From Eulemur rufifrons (lineage: Eukaryota > Chordata > Mammalia > Primates > Lemuridae): a DNA stretch of 64,000 nucleotides. Below, one piece after another: positions 1 to 13,295 of the stretch. Position numbers and translations under genes: made by a program. Position 1 is the stretch's first letter. The number at the start of each line of letters is the position of its first letter. A model generated the notes under the pieces. It saw only the letters and a list, made by a program, of their open reading frames with translations. It ran no database searches and had not been told where the DNA came from. The stretch is taken from contig NC_091002.1 of the NCBI RefSeq assembly GCF_041146395.1, positions 4,582,501 through 4,646,500 on the forward strand. The letters run 5' to 3'.

Positions 1-1084
1 ATGCATACTTTAGGTATAAATGTAAAATCTCCATGTTTTTGAAATAAGAGGGCTATTTTGAATTTGTCAGAAAGGCTATCTTCAATAGTGTTATTTGATT
101 CCTAGATCATAAATAAATATATTTATACACATACACACACAATTAATTCATATATGAATTGTACTATTCAATCCCTATACCATATTTGGGAAGTTTAACA
201 ATATCCAAATTATTACGTACAAGCTTTTTGGACTAAATTTATAATTTGGTATGCAATGGTCCATATTTGGAATATTTGGGGTCACTTTTGCCTGGATGAC
301 AACTAAGCCCAGTGGCCTTATGGGCAGTTTTTATGCTGTCACCATAATGGATGAAAGAAGGAAAGATAATTTAATTTCAAGGGATGGAACTTAACTGCTA
401 AACTGCACTTGCTTCCCAAAACAATCTTCAAAATCATATGGAAAATATAACTCACTAAACACAGAAGACTATCACAAGGCAAATGGGTTATTAACAAAAG
501 TACTTTTACTGAAAAATGCAATCCCTAAAAGATAAGTAGCCTGGACTTCCCCATTAGAATAAATGTCTATTTCAAAAGGTTTGAAAGTCAAAAGACAATT
601 TATATTTGAGATTAAAAAACCGAATAATCTACATTGTTTTATTATCTGCACTCTATTTTCAGGTCTGTCCTAGACTCCCAGTTAAAAAAAAAATTATTTA
701 AATCTGAAAATTCTCTTCCACAGAAAAGGTTTACAGTCTAGGAGAGGGACTAAATGGTAAATAATTATAGTATTAACTTGTCAAAAGCAATATATATATT
801 TTTCACCACCTTTCCTCCAAAGAAGACAAATTTTGAAATTAGAAGACTATATTCATGTCCTCCCTTAACCACATACTATGAGACCAGGCACTCTAATCTA
901 ACCTATCTAATCTCTCTCAGCTTCAGTTTCCTACTCTATAAAATGAGAGCAAGAATTTTTCTTACCTATCTGTAAGACTGGCAAAAAAGTATGTGAGAAC
1001 AAATTGTGTTGGCAAGGGTGTAGAAAACAGGCACTCTTAAAAAATTGATAGTGAGAGAGTAAAATGGCCTGATCTTAATGGAAA

Positions 1085-1345
1085 GGAATCTAGCAATACC
1101 AATCAAAATTTAAAATGTACACAATCCCAAATCCAACAATTCCATTTCTAGGAATTCATCCTGTGAACACACTCATGCAAGTATGCAAGAATTATGTACA
1201 ACACAGTATTGATTATTCTAAAAGACTGGAAACAATATAAACTCTTATTAATAGGGAGTTGACAGAGAGCAGTGTTTATCTTATGCCAGTATCTGTGTTT
1301 TTAAAAAGAAGACACAATTATCCATAAATGCTTGAATATGCACAG
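1085..1345 (+). repeat. Old L1 (L1M-type) fragment
   Basis: The phrase 'CCAACAATTCCATTTCTAGG', followed by a decayed 'GACTGGAAACAATATAAA', is the end of L1 ORF2 and the start of its 3' region as seen in L1ME/L1MC families. The copy is heavily diverged and has no open frame. Confidence 0.6.
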
Positions 1346-2710
1346 AATATCCCTGGAAGGATTTTTTAAAGATGGTAACAGATTACAGCGTAGTGATGGG
1401 AGTGGGGCTTCCTTTTCACTCTCAAGGGCCTTTTGAATGTTGTTCCATTGCTTATATTACATATTCAAAATGTAAAACTAAAGTCAATATTTTTAACATG
1501 ACTATTAAAAAAATGGAAGAACTAACAATACCTAACACACTACACTGTTGTGGTAATTAAAGGAAGGAAAAAAATATATGTACTATCAGAGTTCTAAGAG
1601 AGAAAGACTAATTCTAGTTTGGATGTCCAAGAAGAGGTCATGAAAAGGAAGTAAGTGTTTCACCTCTTGAAGGAGGGAGAAGATTTATAGAGGCAGAAGT
1701 GTGGTGATGGTGTCCCAGATGGAGAGACGAACACATGCGAAGAGGAAGAGATGGGAAAGTATACACTGTAAGTGCAGCTCTCAAACTTGGTCATAAAAGG
1801 GCTACATAACTGGCTAGAATACAAGGTTAATGACAGTGAGAGAAAAATGAAACCTAAACTTGCAGATTGCACCCAGATCATGAGCCTGGAACATCAAGCC
1901 AAAGAATCTGCCCTTCATGTTAACAATGGAAAATCACTAGAAGAGTCTGTATAGACATGAAATGCTAAAAGTGTAAAATCATATCATATATGATTTAATC
2001 CACATATAGTAATATAAGGTAAATTGAAGAGGAAAAAGAGAAATTAGGAAGCTACTACAGAGATGAGATGCAATTTAAGAACACTAACACAAAGGTATTG
2101 GCCCTGGGTTCACAGTGCTATCTTTATATAAAGGAACTTAGGAGGCTAGGAGCCAGGGCTGAGACCATGTGCTTTAAGATCGGGTACAGGTGTTAAAGTA
2201 AACAACCTTAAACAAAAGAGGCTGATAATCACAGACAAAAATCCCTTTGAACAGCTTGTCAGCTCTCTCTGCCACCCTATATGAACTTTGCTAATTATAA
2301 CATCATTTATATTGTGGTTTTAAAATTTTTCTGCCCTTGAAATTGCCACAACAGTTCTAAAACAACCATATGAAGTGTGAAAATGGGAGGGAACCCAATT
2401 CTAGTAATAAGTACCCAAATTCTTAGTGAAAGTCAACCCCTTAGCCCGAATATTCCTCCCCTCAATTAGTAAGACTACAAAAGATCTAAAACCACGTCCT
2501 CCCAGGGCAGCTGCTCTCTTTCCTGAGTGTACTTTTGCTTTCAATAAAAAGCTGTCATTTGCTTGGCTTACATGGTGTACCCTGAAATTCTTTTCCCAAC
2601 AAATACCAAGAACTTGGAAAAACCTCCACTCAGAGGCCGATAACACTAACATATTTATTTCTATGGCATTGCCAACTTAGGTACAGACTACAATACTCTG
2701 GAACAATGTC

Positions 2711-3082
2711 TGTATCAGTCAGCTCAGGCTGCCATAAGAAAATACCATAGACTGGGTGGTTAAAACAACAAAAATTTTTTTCTCAGAGTTCTGGAGGCTG
2801 GAAGACCAAGATCAAGGTGTCAGCCAATTTGGTTCCTGGTGGGGGCTCTCTCTTCCTGGCTTACAGACAACCACTTCTCCTGCTGTTTCCTAACATGGGG
2901 TTGGGAGGCTCTCTGGTGTCTCTTCCCATAAGGGCACTAATCCCATCAGTCCAGGGCCCCACCTTCATAACCTCACCTAACCCTACTCTCCTCCCAAAGG
3001 CCCCTAATATCAACACACTGGGGATTAGGACTTCAGCAAATGGATTTGGGGGGAGGGACCCATAAATATTCGGTCCATAACA
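2711..3082 (-). repeat. Solo MaLR LTR (MST/MLT1-type) with target duplication
   Basis: Read on the minus strand this begins TGTTATGG and ends ...CTGATACA. It contains the MST-type phrases for 'agggattagtgcccttat' and 'tctggaggctgg', and the antisense of 'accatagactgggtgg'. It is flanked by the 5-bp duplication ATGTC at 2706-2710 and 3083-3087, the size expected for a MaLR element. Only one LTR is present. The open frame crossing it (2817-3065) is a by-product. Confidence 0.85.
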
Positions 3083-3794
3083 ATGTCCTTTCAGTCATGT
3101 TGAAAACAGCAACTAAATGAGCAGGAAAAAAAGTATCCTATATGTAAACAAATCCATACTTTTTACATTTCTGATAACACATAAAGGCCAATTTAAAATT
3201 TCTGTGATAATAAGAGTCAGAAGCAACAATAAATGAAAGTCATAAAAATACTGTATTCTAGGCCCCACATTTAGCTTTCCTCCTATCATATTGTGGCAGA
3301 AAGAATAATGTTTTCTCCTCCTGGCTTTGCCACAAAAAAGCTGGGACATTTCTCTGTATCCTAGTTTATCTATAAAATCAGTGGGCTGACCTAGTAGATC
3401 TCTAAGGTCACTTCCAATTCACAAATTCCACAAATAATTTCATACCAACAAAGGTTACAAAAATAAACTACACTGACTAGGCAGAAAAGCTAACACTAAC
3501 AAACAAATAAACTTGTGCAAAAAGATGAGATGTATAGGGATTTGGATCAACCACAAACAGAGTGAGAAAGAGCCGTCTGCAGATAAAAACAGATTCTCTA
3601 ACAATGGGCAAAGATGTCATGATGCCTAGGCAATACTGTTGAAGTCTTTCTATTTTAAATCTTCAAGGTTAATGGCCCAACGGTTTATATTCATTCTGAT
3701 TCAATTTCAATGTGAAAAACTTATTCCAGGGGACACAGACATCTAAAAAATGCCCAACATATCCAATTTGTCATTTAATATTTTTACTAACAAG

Positions 3795-4268
3795 AGAAAG
3801 ATGAGAGGTTGAAAATATTCGAATGGACAATGGCCCAGCCATGTATAAAGATGGAACTCAGACGACAACCTGCAGCTACCTGCCCAGGAAACCAACCCCC
3901 TGTGGACGGTAACCAGCCAGGAAGCCGGCCTGCTGTACCTCAGACTTGCAGGAAGGCCGGCTGCTTTGTCTCAACAACTCAGGGAGCTAAAGGACAGCTC
4001 TGTAACAATCAGCCCCAAATGCCAGGAGTTGACTAGTAACTCACAGCTGCCCTAATTCCTGTGCCCCCATCAATCACACAAGAAGTTGCCGCTTCCAGCT
4101 CCCACAGGCCAGCAGCTCCCATCAGGGCTCACCTGAGCCTTCCTCTGCCCCACCTTCCAGACTCTGCCAGAAGCACATGCCCTGGCCAACCCGGGCCACA
4201 GCAGCTCTGAGTAAGCAGCCTTTGCCTTTCTCTGGTGGGTGGTCTTCCTTTATTTCAACAAAGAATAA
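3795..4268 (+). repeat. Possible solo LTR of an endogenous retrovirus
   Basis: This stretch is more GC-rich than its surroundings. It has an imperfect stem around GCCGGCCT / AGGCCGGC (3924-3961) and ends in a pyrimidine-rich 'TGGTGGGTGGTCTTCC' tail like the 3' end of some ERV LTRs. No coding remnant and no clear target duplication was found, so the family is not assigned. Confidence 0.35.
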
Positions 4269-4429
4269 ATCTTAAATAAGGCGCTTCTCTCCATACGGGC
4301 AATCTGTATAATTTGGAAGATCAACATGACAGATCCAAGTCTGAAGAGATCATCACACTCTCAGGCCCTCTTTCCACAAAACGTGTGTACCCGAGTTCCT
4401 CCTCACTCCCACCAACCAGAGATGCAACC

Positions 4430-4575
4430 GTGTGCTATGGCAGATCAAGGGCTTTGAAGTCGAACCCCTGAGTTCACCAACTATTTCATTTTTTCACTTA
4501 AAATTATGTGACCCTGAACCACTCTCTTCACTTCTCTAAACCTCTATCTTCATCTTTGAGAAAAATATAGTCAGC
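4430..4575 (+). repeat. MIR SINE fragment
   Basis: The order 'ggctttgaagtcgaa...', 'tatgtgaccctg', 'ctctaaacctct' matches the MIR body ('gactctggagtcagac', 'tgtgaccttgggcaag', 'tctgagcctcagtt'). It is old and strongly diverged. Confidence 0.6.
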
Positions 4576-4852
4576 TGCCAGGTTGTAGTAAATGGAATGC
4601 CACATGTCCAACAGCCGGCAGATAGATGCCAGGAGCTGTAAGTTCCTTCTGCCCACCTCACCCCTGAGAGACGCAAGATGTCTCAGATAAAGGCCAATGA
4701 TCCTACACCTCGGCGTTTTGTACTGGACAAGACACAGTGGTATCCGGACCTAGGAGTGTTACACAAACACAGGGTATGTTTCCATTTGTCGACTTAGGTA
4801 CACGTGGCTTCTAGCACTCACATTACATGATCAATTAAGGAAGAAATGGTTT

Positions 4853-4928
4853 TTCAGCCAGGCACGGCTACAATCCCAGCCCTTTGGGAGGCCAGGCAGG
4901 AAGACTGCTTGAGGCCAGGAGTTCAAGA
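4853..4928 (+). repeat. Old Alu monomer fragment (FLAM/AluJ-like)
   Basis: The phrases 'CCAGGCACGGCTACAATCCC', 'TTTGGGAGGCCAGGCAGGAA' and 'TTGAGGCCAGGAGTTCAAGA' are the 7SL-derived left monomer. An internal deletion removed the 'GTGGCTCACGCC' part, which covers the RNA polymerase III A box. Confidence 0.75.
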
Positions 4929-5674
4929 AGTGATTTTTCCACACTACCCTACACTTCTATTTTTAGCAGACTTAGATGTGCTGTATCATCTTACTCTCTG
5001 AGTCCTCTTCAGAATCAAAAACAAAACTTTAATCTGTAACATTGTTATCAGCAGTAAAAACAGAAAAGGTACCTATGAGTCAAAATGGACTCTTGCCCTG
5101 CCCCACCCTACCCTACCCCACAAAAAGCTGTTCTGGAATATTTGGGCTGGTTATGACACCTGCCCTGGTTAGGTTAGAAGCTGTATTTACTGGCCTCCGG
5201 GGGAGGCCTCCCCATCTGCCCAGGAGAAGAGAAATTAATGGGGTGGCCAGCTTCCAGGACACTGATCGTTCAGTGTTTGCTTCCTGCAGTCCAGGTCACC
5301 TACCAAGGGTAAAGCTCCTCCTCCTTGCTCCTTCTCTGCCCAAGCGGCCAAGGTCAGAGGCTGCTGCAGGGCCTCTTTCCTTGGAAGAGTCAGCCTAGCT
5401 AACTTCACTTTTTTTCTGGCAAAATTTCTTTCACATCTACCTTCTAAATAGCTAAATCAGAGACTGGGGACTTGGGGCAGGCTTGAAAAGTCCGTCTGTT
5501 CAGCCCTCAGAGGTCCTAGCCAGGGTTTGGAACAATTCCAAGATTTAGGTTTAGGCTTAAAGGGGTAAAGAAACCTCACTGTTTACTGCTTTGACAAAGC
5601 TCAAGTGAACTCCTGCTGGAGGCAAGGTTTGGGAGGCAGTCAAAAGGTTTTGACATGTAATCTAGAATAATCAT

Positions 5675-5880
5675 TAAGAGTGCTGAAGCCAGACTGCCTG
5701 GGTTCATACCGCAACTCCAACACTTACTGTTGTGTGATGTTGGACAAGGTCCCCAGACTCTCTGTGCCTCAGTTTCCTCACTGTAAAACAGTGACAATAA
5801 TAGGGTTGCTTTAAAAATGAAATGAGTTACTACACAGAAAGCACTTAGAACAGAGCCTGGCACATAGAGGAGATCAATAA
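5675..5880 (+). repeat. MIR SINE, nearly full length
   Basis: The diagnostic series is present in order: 'gctgaagccagactgcctgg', 'cttactgttgtgtgatg', 'tgtgcctcagtttcctca', 'agagcctggcacatag', ending in 'gatcaataaatatg'. The L2-like 3' tail is intact. Confidence 0.9.
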
Positions 5881-5959
5881 ATATGTATTGAATAAATGAA
5901 TAATTGTGATTATTAAATATATTCGTATATTCATACTGAATTTATAATACATAAAAACA

Positions 5960-6115
5960 TTTGGAATAGATACTAATTATTAACAATGGTTACCTCTAGA
6001 GAAGGCAGCATGCAAATTTCAGCTTTTTACCCTACACATATATTCCTGCATCACCTGAAATATTTATATATACATATAAATTTGCCCCAAAACAGGTATG
6101 TGGACAATATGATTT
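5960..6115 (+). repeat. L1ME-type 3' end fragment
   Basis: 'aacaatggttacctctagag' followed by a T-rich and AT-rich run resembles the 3' UTR tail of L1ME elements ('agtggttacctctggggagt'). Confidence 0.45.
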
Positions 6116-8469
6116 TTACTCAAAAATCTTCAGATCATGATGGAATTGTTCTGGGAAGGTAAAGTAATAAAAATCAAAAGTCTTCCTCCAGTCTAAGTGC
6201 TCTGTCTGCATAGATTATTTATGAATGCATTATTTTATTTACAAGTAATTGGAGTTTTTCTAGTTTTCTTTAATGTTACTGACTTCTACCTTAACTCCAT
6301 AGAAGTTAAATATTCTTTCTGATTAAAAACATGACATTTTTTTGAGGCTTTCTGTATGGCCCACCATATGGCTGACTTTGGTAAATAGTTCACATACAGA
6401 AGAACCAAAGTGAATTTGCCCATTTTGTGTATGCTACTCTCTCTCTATGTATCTATTATATCAAGATCTCCTGAAGAGCTTCTTGTCCTGTGGGGTTTAC
6501 TGTTGATCTGTCCTATCGCTATGGAGAGAACGGGGCTGAAAGTCTCTCCCTGGATGGCTGCGGATGTGTCTGTTTCGATGACTTTCCCGATATGTGTGTG
6601 AAGCTGTGTTAGGGCATGCACTCACATTTAGGATTGTCCTGTCTTCAACTGATGCTGTGAATGTGACTGGACTGGTGATTGGACTTTTAGCATCACAGAA
6701 TAGTTCTCTTTATTTCTAGTAATGCTTCATGTCCCAAAGTCTTCATTATGAGATATTAGGAAAATTACATCAACATTCTTTTAACATTTGCATGGCATAA
6801 AAATTTCCAAGCTTTGTTAAATAAATAAATAAACACTCTGTTGTTTTAAATGACCCATATGACACAGAACCAATACAGACACTCCAACCCTTTCCTTGCT
6901 GCCGTGATAAACATTTTCCAGTTAACTGTATTTTCCTTTACCAGCTATATCAGAGAGTGACAAAGCCAGAACTGGGATCCAGTGCTAATTCCCAGCCCAA
7001 CGTTCCTCAGGCTGGGAATGCAATGCGACTGCACTGCGTTTCTCAACCGGCACCTTTAGCTAAATTCAAGCTGCTACCAATGCCACTTCCAGCCAGTAAC
7101 CTGAGCTCTCCGTTTCGTACAACTCAGTGAGTCCTGGGACAAAGCAGTCTCTGGTTGTACATAAACAGTCCAAATTCCACTTATTTGATAACAAACCCGC
7201 TTCACTCCTGTGCTGAGCTATTTCGCACGTCATCCTTTCCTAAGCTCTTTCATTCGCTTCTACCACGAGTACCAGTTTTCTTCCCGAGTTAAACCCATTG
7301 TGACTGCCAATAATGCTAATCAGGGCTGTTTCACTCGGTGCTCGCAGTGTGCCTCACCCACACAAAGCGCGTCATAGTCACTGTCTCATTCCCCCTGTCT
7401 ACCCTCCTGCAGTGGGCACAGTGTTTCCTGACTTCTGTGAGAGGCTTAGAGCGGGTCAAACGACTTCACCGAGATTCTGCACTGTTAACAGTCGGTGGCA
7501 GAGCCAGCACGCCCAGCCAGGTCTGGCCAAAGCCTGTGGACAACTGATGGATCACCACGAATACAGAGGCTTCGGAAATGCCTTCCACCGTGACACAAAG
7601 GATGGTTCACTCCCAGGAGGAGGCAGGGGTGGGAATTGGCACAGCCCTTTTGTTCTGTTAGGGTATCTCATTCAGGGCACAGACTAAAGCATTTTGTGCC
7701 TTGTCATTGCAGGTGAAATGTCCCCTGCACCCTGCACAGCAGCTTTCTTTGTCTTCCCCACATAAAAGTGCAGCTGGCGTCCCTGGGGAACAGGGAGTTC
7801 CCCTGTGCCACGCCTGACTGCTGCCCAAGCAGGTGGACACATAGACACTTCTCTTACCGCCCAGGCTGCCCTGATCTGCTAGGCATCAAAAACTACACAC
7901 AGGATTTCTAGAACATTAATGACACAGAGGTGACTGCTTTCTCTGTGTTGATAACTTATTGCACTGCACTGGAAAACAAAGAATTCGGGAAAAGCCATCC
8001 GAGTGGGCTGGCTGGCTGGCATCTGCCGAGAGCTGAGAAAGCCTGGCTGCTCAGCTCCACTGTGGAAATCCAACTCCGCCCTCACAGCCCAACTCAGACG
8101 CGCCTCCTGCCTTTCAGACCGTCGCGGCCACGCGGTCACAGCTGTCAATTCCATGCACACCTGCCTCTCACTGCACGGACCTGTGGGTCCCACGTGGCTG
8201 GAACTCTGACTCACTCTCCACACAGGGCGACGCTCAGTGACTACTGAATGAACGAGCGTGTGAATGAGCAGAGCACAAACACTCAGCATCAGCCAAGCAC
8301 CGCAAGGAGCAGCCTGCAGCGCAACAGCAGAACAGCAACGGGGCTGCCCTGCGGGACTCGCTGAGAAAAGCTCCGTTGTCACAGTTCTTTGGCACAATGG
8401 TCACCTTAGTGTCAGTACCTACAGACACCAAAACATCACAAGAAATAAAGAGGCAACATGGACAACGTG

Positions 8470-8700
8470 CTGGTTAAAAGCACAGGTTTTGAAGTTAGAA
8501 TTTGAATTCCATTTATTAATGTGACTTTGAGTAAGTTACTCAGTGAGTCAATCTCATACTGTCACCTGCAAAATGAGGATATTATCTACCCCATAATGTT
8601 GCTGAAAAGATTAAAAGAGATAACAGCTGAAAAGCGTTCGACGCTGTGCCTGGGACACAGTCAGGACTCCACAAATAGAGATGGTAGCGATGGTGAGAAT
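8470..8700 (+). repeat. MIR SINE, nearly full length
   Basis: The phrases 'aaaagcacaggttttgaagt', 'gtgactttgagtaagttact', 'tcacctgcaaaatgaggata' and 'gctgtgcctgggacacagtc' follow the MIR order. The overlapping open frame at 8521-8757 is a chance frame through this repeat. Confidence 0.85.
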
Positions 8701-9819
8701 GACACAGAACTCGAAAAGACTTCAGTCTTAACACTGATATTACAATCTTCTTTTTGAAACATCTTTTTGAACCATTTAGTCTCTCATCATAAAGACACAA
8801 CACATCTGAGCTTCTTAGAGGGTCGCTCTTCGAGAACAGGAAAATTCAAAAAACCCATCTGCAGAAAAAGTTCAGGTAACCTATGACCTCCCAATACACA
8901 AATCTGAATTAATTGGGACGACAGGATTTTAAAAGAAAACATCATTCCATATATCCTCAAGATTCATCCTAAGAGGCACAGTCACTTGTGTTCCCGTGTC
9001 TGAGAGTTAAAGTCATCGAGAATCAACATGCCATAGATATGTGGGAAAACTCTTTATAGGTTCAAATGTCATTCAAAATTTATAGCTCCAAAATAATTTT
9101 CATCACATTCTTCTTTCCTCTTTGGACATCTGTCACAAATCTCTGTTCATCAAACAACGCCTAGGAGGCACCATGACCCACCCCCAAGAAGCCCTAAACT
9201 ACTCCAACAGAAGTTCCCACTAGGCGACCGCCCCCCAAACATATCTGTGCCTACTCTAGTTTGTCACACTATGATTTAATGATTGGAACAGAAGTCATCA
9301 TTACTTCTTATTCCTTTTCTTAATAATTTTTATGATAGAAAATGATCCCAAAGGAGGAAAGGTTCACAACGCCACTCGTCTCCCCTCAGCAAGGACTGTC
9401 CCCAGCAACACTGGACTCCACAATCAACGAGAAGGGTGCTAGGCCCAGAGAAAGGAAAGAAACCCTGCAACACTGAACTTAATGACAGTGGCACCACCCA
9501 GAATGCCCAAGGGACAGCTAGACAATCTTAAAGACACAAAGTAGGGGACAAAAATCAGCTACGACAAATGTTTAAACTGAGGTGTTTGAGGACAGACATA
9601 TAAAGGCGATGTTCTAATACCTCCAAGGACTGAAAGTTAAGTCTTTTTTTCCGTATTAGAGAATAGATAATGGAGTGAAAGGTAACTTTTCTTTCAAACT
9701 ATAGTAGTATCACGAAACTACTTTCGAATGCTTTAGGTTTCATTAAATAGTCAAGCTGAAAAGACATTAGAAATTAAACCTTTCCTCCAGGATGTATAAC
9801 ACATTAAAACCAAATCTGA

Positions 9820-10135
9820 GGCAGGCTGCGGTGGCTCACACCTGTAATCCTAGCACTCTGGGAGGCCGAGGTGGGAGGATCACTAGAGGTCAGGAGTTCG
9901 AGACCAGCCTGAGCAAGAGCGAGACCCCGTCTCTACTAAAAATAGAAAGAAATGATTTGGACAGCTAAGAATACATATAGAAAAAAATTAGCTGGGCATG
10001 GTGGCACATGCCTGTAGTCCCAGCTACTCGGGAGGTTGAGGCAGGAGGATCGCCTGAGCCCAGGAGTTTGAGGTTGCTGTAAGCTAGGCTAACCTGGGTG
10101 ACAGAGTGAGACTCTGTCTCAAAAAAAAAAAAAAA
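9820..10135 (+). repeat. Lemur-type Alu, full length
   Basis: A complete dimeric Alu in sense orientation. It has the strepsirrhine linker 'AAATGATTTGGACAGCTAAG' between the arms and a 15-nt A tail. Imperfect duplications (AACCAAATCTGAG / AACAAATCTGGAG) flank it. It inserted just upstream of, or inside, the L1 3' end that follows. The short minus-strand frame with a phenylalanine run is only the antisense A tail. Confidence 0.93.
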
Positions 10136-10139
10136 CAAA

Positions 10140-10395
10140 TCTGGAGATCTAAGCACAGCCTAGTGACTATAGTTAATAGCAATGCATGTACACTGGAACA
10201 TTGCTAAGACAGCAGACTTTAAATGTTGTCACCACAAACGCATAAGTATGTGAGGTAATGCATATATTAATTAGCTTGATTTCAACCATTGCACAATGTA
10301 TATACATACTTTAAAACATCATGTTGTATATCACAAATGTATGTAACTTTTATTTTTCAATTTAAAAATAAATAAAATAGCTAAAAAAATCTCAT
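10140..10395 (+). repeat. L1 3' UTR end
   Basis: 'gtgactatagttaatagcaa', 'gcagactttaaatgttgtca', 'gtgaggtaatgcatatatta' and the closing 'tcaatttaaaaataaataaa' follow the 3' UTR of mid-age L1 (L1MA/L1PB-like) elements. Confidence 0.8.
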
Positions 10396-10429
10396 CACAT
10401 TCTCAAAACAACAAAGGATGGTATTTCTT

Positions 10430-11330
10430 TTAAATATTTTCAGAAACTATGAAAAAAGTTCTTGAAACTAAAAATATTATAGCAATAAAAAATTGATGGA
10501 AGTGTCTAGAGAGACAATTAGACAAATCTCCCAAAAAGGAAAACAAAAAGACAAAGAATTGAAAAAAACATAAGAAAATTGAAGACATTTAGGGAAACTC
10601 ATGTTCAGAATAGAAGACAGGAGTGCAGAGATGAAACAGGTCCTCCAAGCTTTTAACACAATGAATAAAAACAAGACTCACACCACAGCAGTGCCATCAG
10701 GAAGCCTCCAAACACCAGGAATGACAAGAGTCTCAAAGATTACACAAAGCAAAACACAGTCGCCTGCAAAGCAATGGCTTTGTACACAGCCACAGTCACA
10801 CTGCAAGCTGGACGTCAACCGAGTGGTGTCCTCTAAATTCCACAGGAAAATTATTTCTAGCCCAGAATTCTATACACAACCAAACCATCAACTAAATGTA
10901 AGAGTAAAATATTCAAGCATTATACAAGATCTCAAAAAAATTATTTTTTAGAAACCTATTGGTGAATATGCTCAACCAAAATGAGAGAGAAAACTTGAAA
11001 AAGGAGGAATCCAACCCAAGAAAGAAGTAAAAGAAATCCTCGGGTGACAGGGACAATCTTAAAAAGACAAGAAAGGAGCAGCCAGCCTGGAAAGCAACAA
11101 GTCTAGAGGAGAGCAGGAAGAACAAGAGGTCCAAGAAGAATTACCCTAGAAAAGGGTGAAATGGATAGACCGCCTGACGTGTAGGATGTACTGAGAGCAG
11201 AGTTACACTTCTTGGCGTGTAGGGGGTGAATAAATGACAGATACAAAGGACACTAAGCAAAACAAAGCAATTATTTACTCTAGGAAAAAGAAAAAATGGT
11301 AATACCAAAGAAATATAAACCAAATAGACT
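10430..11330 (+). repeat. HAL1 / old L1 3' region
   Basis: An A-rich, lysine-codon-rich strand with 'gccagaattctatacacaac'-type and 'tgctcaaccaaaatgagaga'-type phrases matches HAL1/L1M ORF1-like 3' sequence. The open frame at 10601-10951 is a degraded piece of such a reading frame, not a host gene. Confidence 0.55.
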
Positions 11331-11599
11331 AAATATCTCAGCCATAAATAACATTTACATCATCACAATAAGTGTTGCTGAATATTTATTTGACCAAAAT
11401 TTTAAAAATAATTACTATGATCTTTTTCGATCCACAGAACACATCTGACCCCAAATGCGTGGGCTTTTTCCCCCACCACCCCATTCCCTGACACCAACTG
11501 GATGTCCTACAAATCAATTCAGTTCAGATGCCAGTAGCAAATCTCAGCCTCTCATACTTCTGACCAACCAGCTATCAACCAGAGGTCCTAATGTGGATG

Positions 11600-12550
11600 G
11601 AAGAAATCCAAACTTTGAAATAATTGAAAGAGGTTTATTCTGAGCCAAATTTGAGGACCACAGCCCAGAGTCATGCCCAAGAATCCCTGAACAAGTGGAC
11701 TAGCAATGGTTAGGCTACAGTTTGGTTATTATACATTTCAGGAGGCCAGGAATTACAGGTAAAGTCATAAATCAATACCTGGAATTGGTTTGGCCCAAAA
11801 AGGCAGGACATCTCAAAGTGGGGGAGCTTACAGGTCATAAGTGGGTTTAGGGATTCTTTAGCTGACAATTGGCTGAAAGAGTTAGGCTTCATCTAAAAGA
11901 CCAGAAAGGAAATGCATAAGTTAAGATAAGGGTCTAGCTGGGAGTGGTGGTTCACACCTGTAATCCTAGCACTCTAGGAGGCCGAGGCGGGCCGGATCCT
12001 TTGAGCTCAGGAGTTCGAGACCAGCCTGAGCAAGAGCGAGAACCCGTCTCTACAAAAAAAAATATATATATATATACACATATATATATATATAAAGAAA
12101 TTAGCTGGGCAACTAAAAATATAGAGAAAAAATAAGCCGGCCATGGTGGCGCATGCCTGTAGTCCCAGCTACTTGGGAGGCTGAGGCAGAAGGATTGTTA
12201 GAACCCAGGAGTTTGAGGTTGCTGTGAGCTAGGCTGATGCCCTGGCACTCTAGCCAGGGACTCTGCCTCAAAAAAAAATAAAAAATAAAAAAAATAAGGG
12301 TCTGAGCACCCTGGGAGGTCCAGATATCTGCTAGGGTGCTTAAGTTAAGATAAGGGGGGTCTTCTGTCTTTTAGGTGATGCTATATGGAATCAGGTGGGG
12401 AAGTAAACCACACTATATTGGGTTAACAAAACCTGTTTAGTGAGATTTTTATCATTTGTAGGCTTGAAAAAGAAAAGGAATTTTTGGACAAAAGAAAAGA
12501 TCAGAGTTCAGTCTTCACTTAACAATCCCCTCCCTTAAAGTTCTATAATT
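11600..12550. repeat. Unassigned LTR/ERV-like repeat, split by an Alu
   Basis: 'gaggtttattctgagccaaa', 'gtttggttattatacatttc' and 'aggacatctcaaagtggggg' recall an ERV LTR sequence known from primate genomes, but I cannot name the family from memory. The Alu at 11936-12293 interrupts it, and the sequence continues on the far side with the duplicated target. Confidence 0.4.
11936..12293 (+). repeat. Lemur-type Alu with 10-bp target duplication
   Basis: A full dimeric Alu. The target-site duplication ATAAGGGTCT is at 11926-11935 and 12294-12303. The inter-monomer linker has expanded into an AT-rich (TA)n tract near 12060-12095. A-tail: AAAAAAAATAAAAAATAAAA type. Confidence 0.93.
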
Positions 12551-12551
12551 T

Positions 12552-13155
12552 GCTAAAACAGTTCACAAAACTCCAGGAAACAGTTTACTTATGATTACTG
12601 GTTCATTATAAAGGATACACCTCAAGAACAGCCAAATGCAAAAGCCGCATAGGGCAAGGTATGGGAGAGGGTGTGTGCGCCTTCCCTGCCCTCTCTGGGT
12701 GCTCCACCCTCCCAGCACTTCCACGTGTTCACAAACCCAGCTCTCCAAACCCCTTGTTTAGGGGGTTTCGTGGCGTTTTCATCACATACGCGTGATTAAA
12801 TCACTGGCCACTGGTGACTAACTCCATCTCCAGCCCCTCTGGAGGAAGTCAGGCAGTGGGGCTAAAATTTCCAACCCTGCCTTGGTCTTTCTGGGGACCA
12901 GCCCCTGTCCTAAAGCTGTCTAGGAGGCCCCAGTCATCATTCATTATCATACAAAAGACACTCTTATCCCTCTGAGAATTCCAAGAGTCTTAGAAGCTCT
13001 TATGTCAGGAATTGGGGACTAAGGTCAAATATTACAACAAAAGATATTCCTATCACCCCTATCACACAGGAAATTACAAGGGTTTTAGGAGCTCTGGGCC
13101 AGAACTAGGACGAATACTAAATACATACAGTATTGTACTATATATCACAACATCA
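12552..13155 (-). repeat. Solo LTR, probably ERV1 class
   Basis: On the minus strand this reads as an ERV-type LTR: 'TGTGATATATAGTAC...' at its start and antisense 'ggtatgggagagggtgtg...cctctctgggtgctccac' in its body. Two diverged tandem copies of a unit of roughly 90-100 bp ('acaaaagacactcttatccc' / 'acaaaagatattcctatcac') lie at about 12948-13110, a pattern typical of duplicated LTR enhancers. There is no coding remnant. Confidence 0.5.
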
Positions 13156-13244
13156 TAATCATTACACCAGGACGATGGGGGATAAACAGGGCAAGAGGAG
13201 GAGGGGTAAGGTGACCTGAACCCTTTTCTTCCACAGTAGGATTG

Positions 13245-13245
13245 A

Positions 13246-13295
<50 letters not shown>

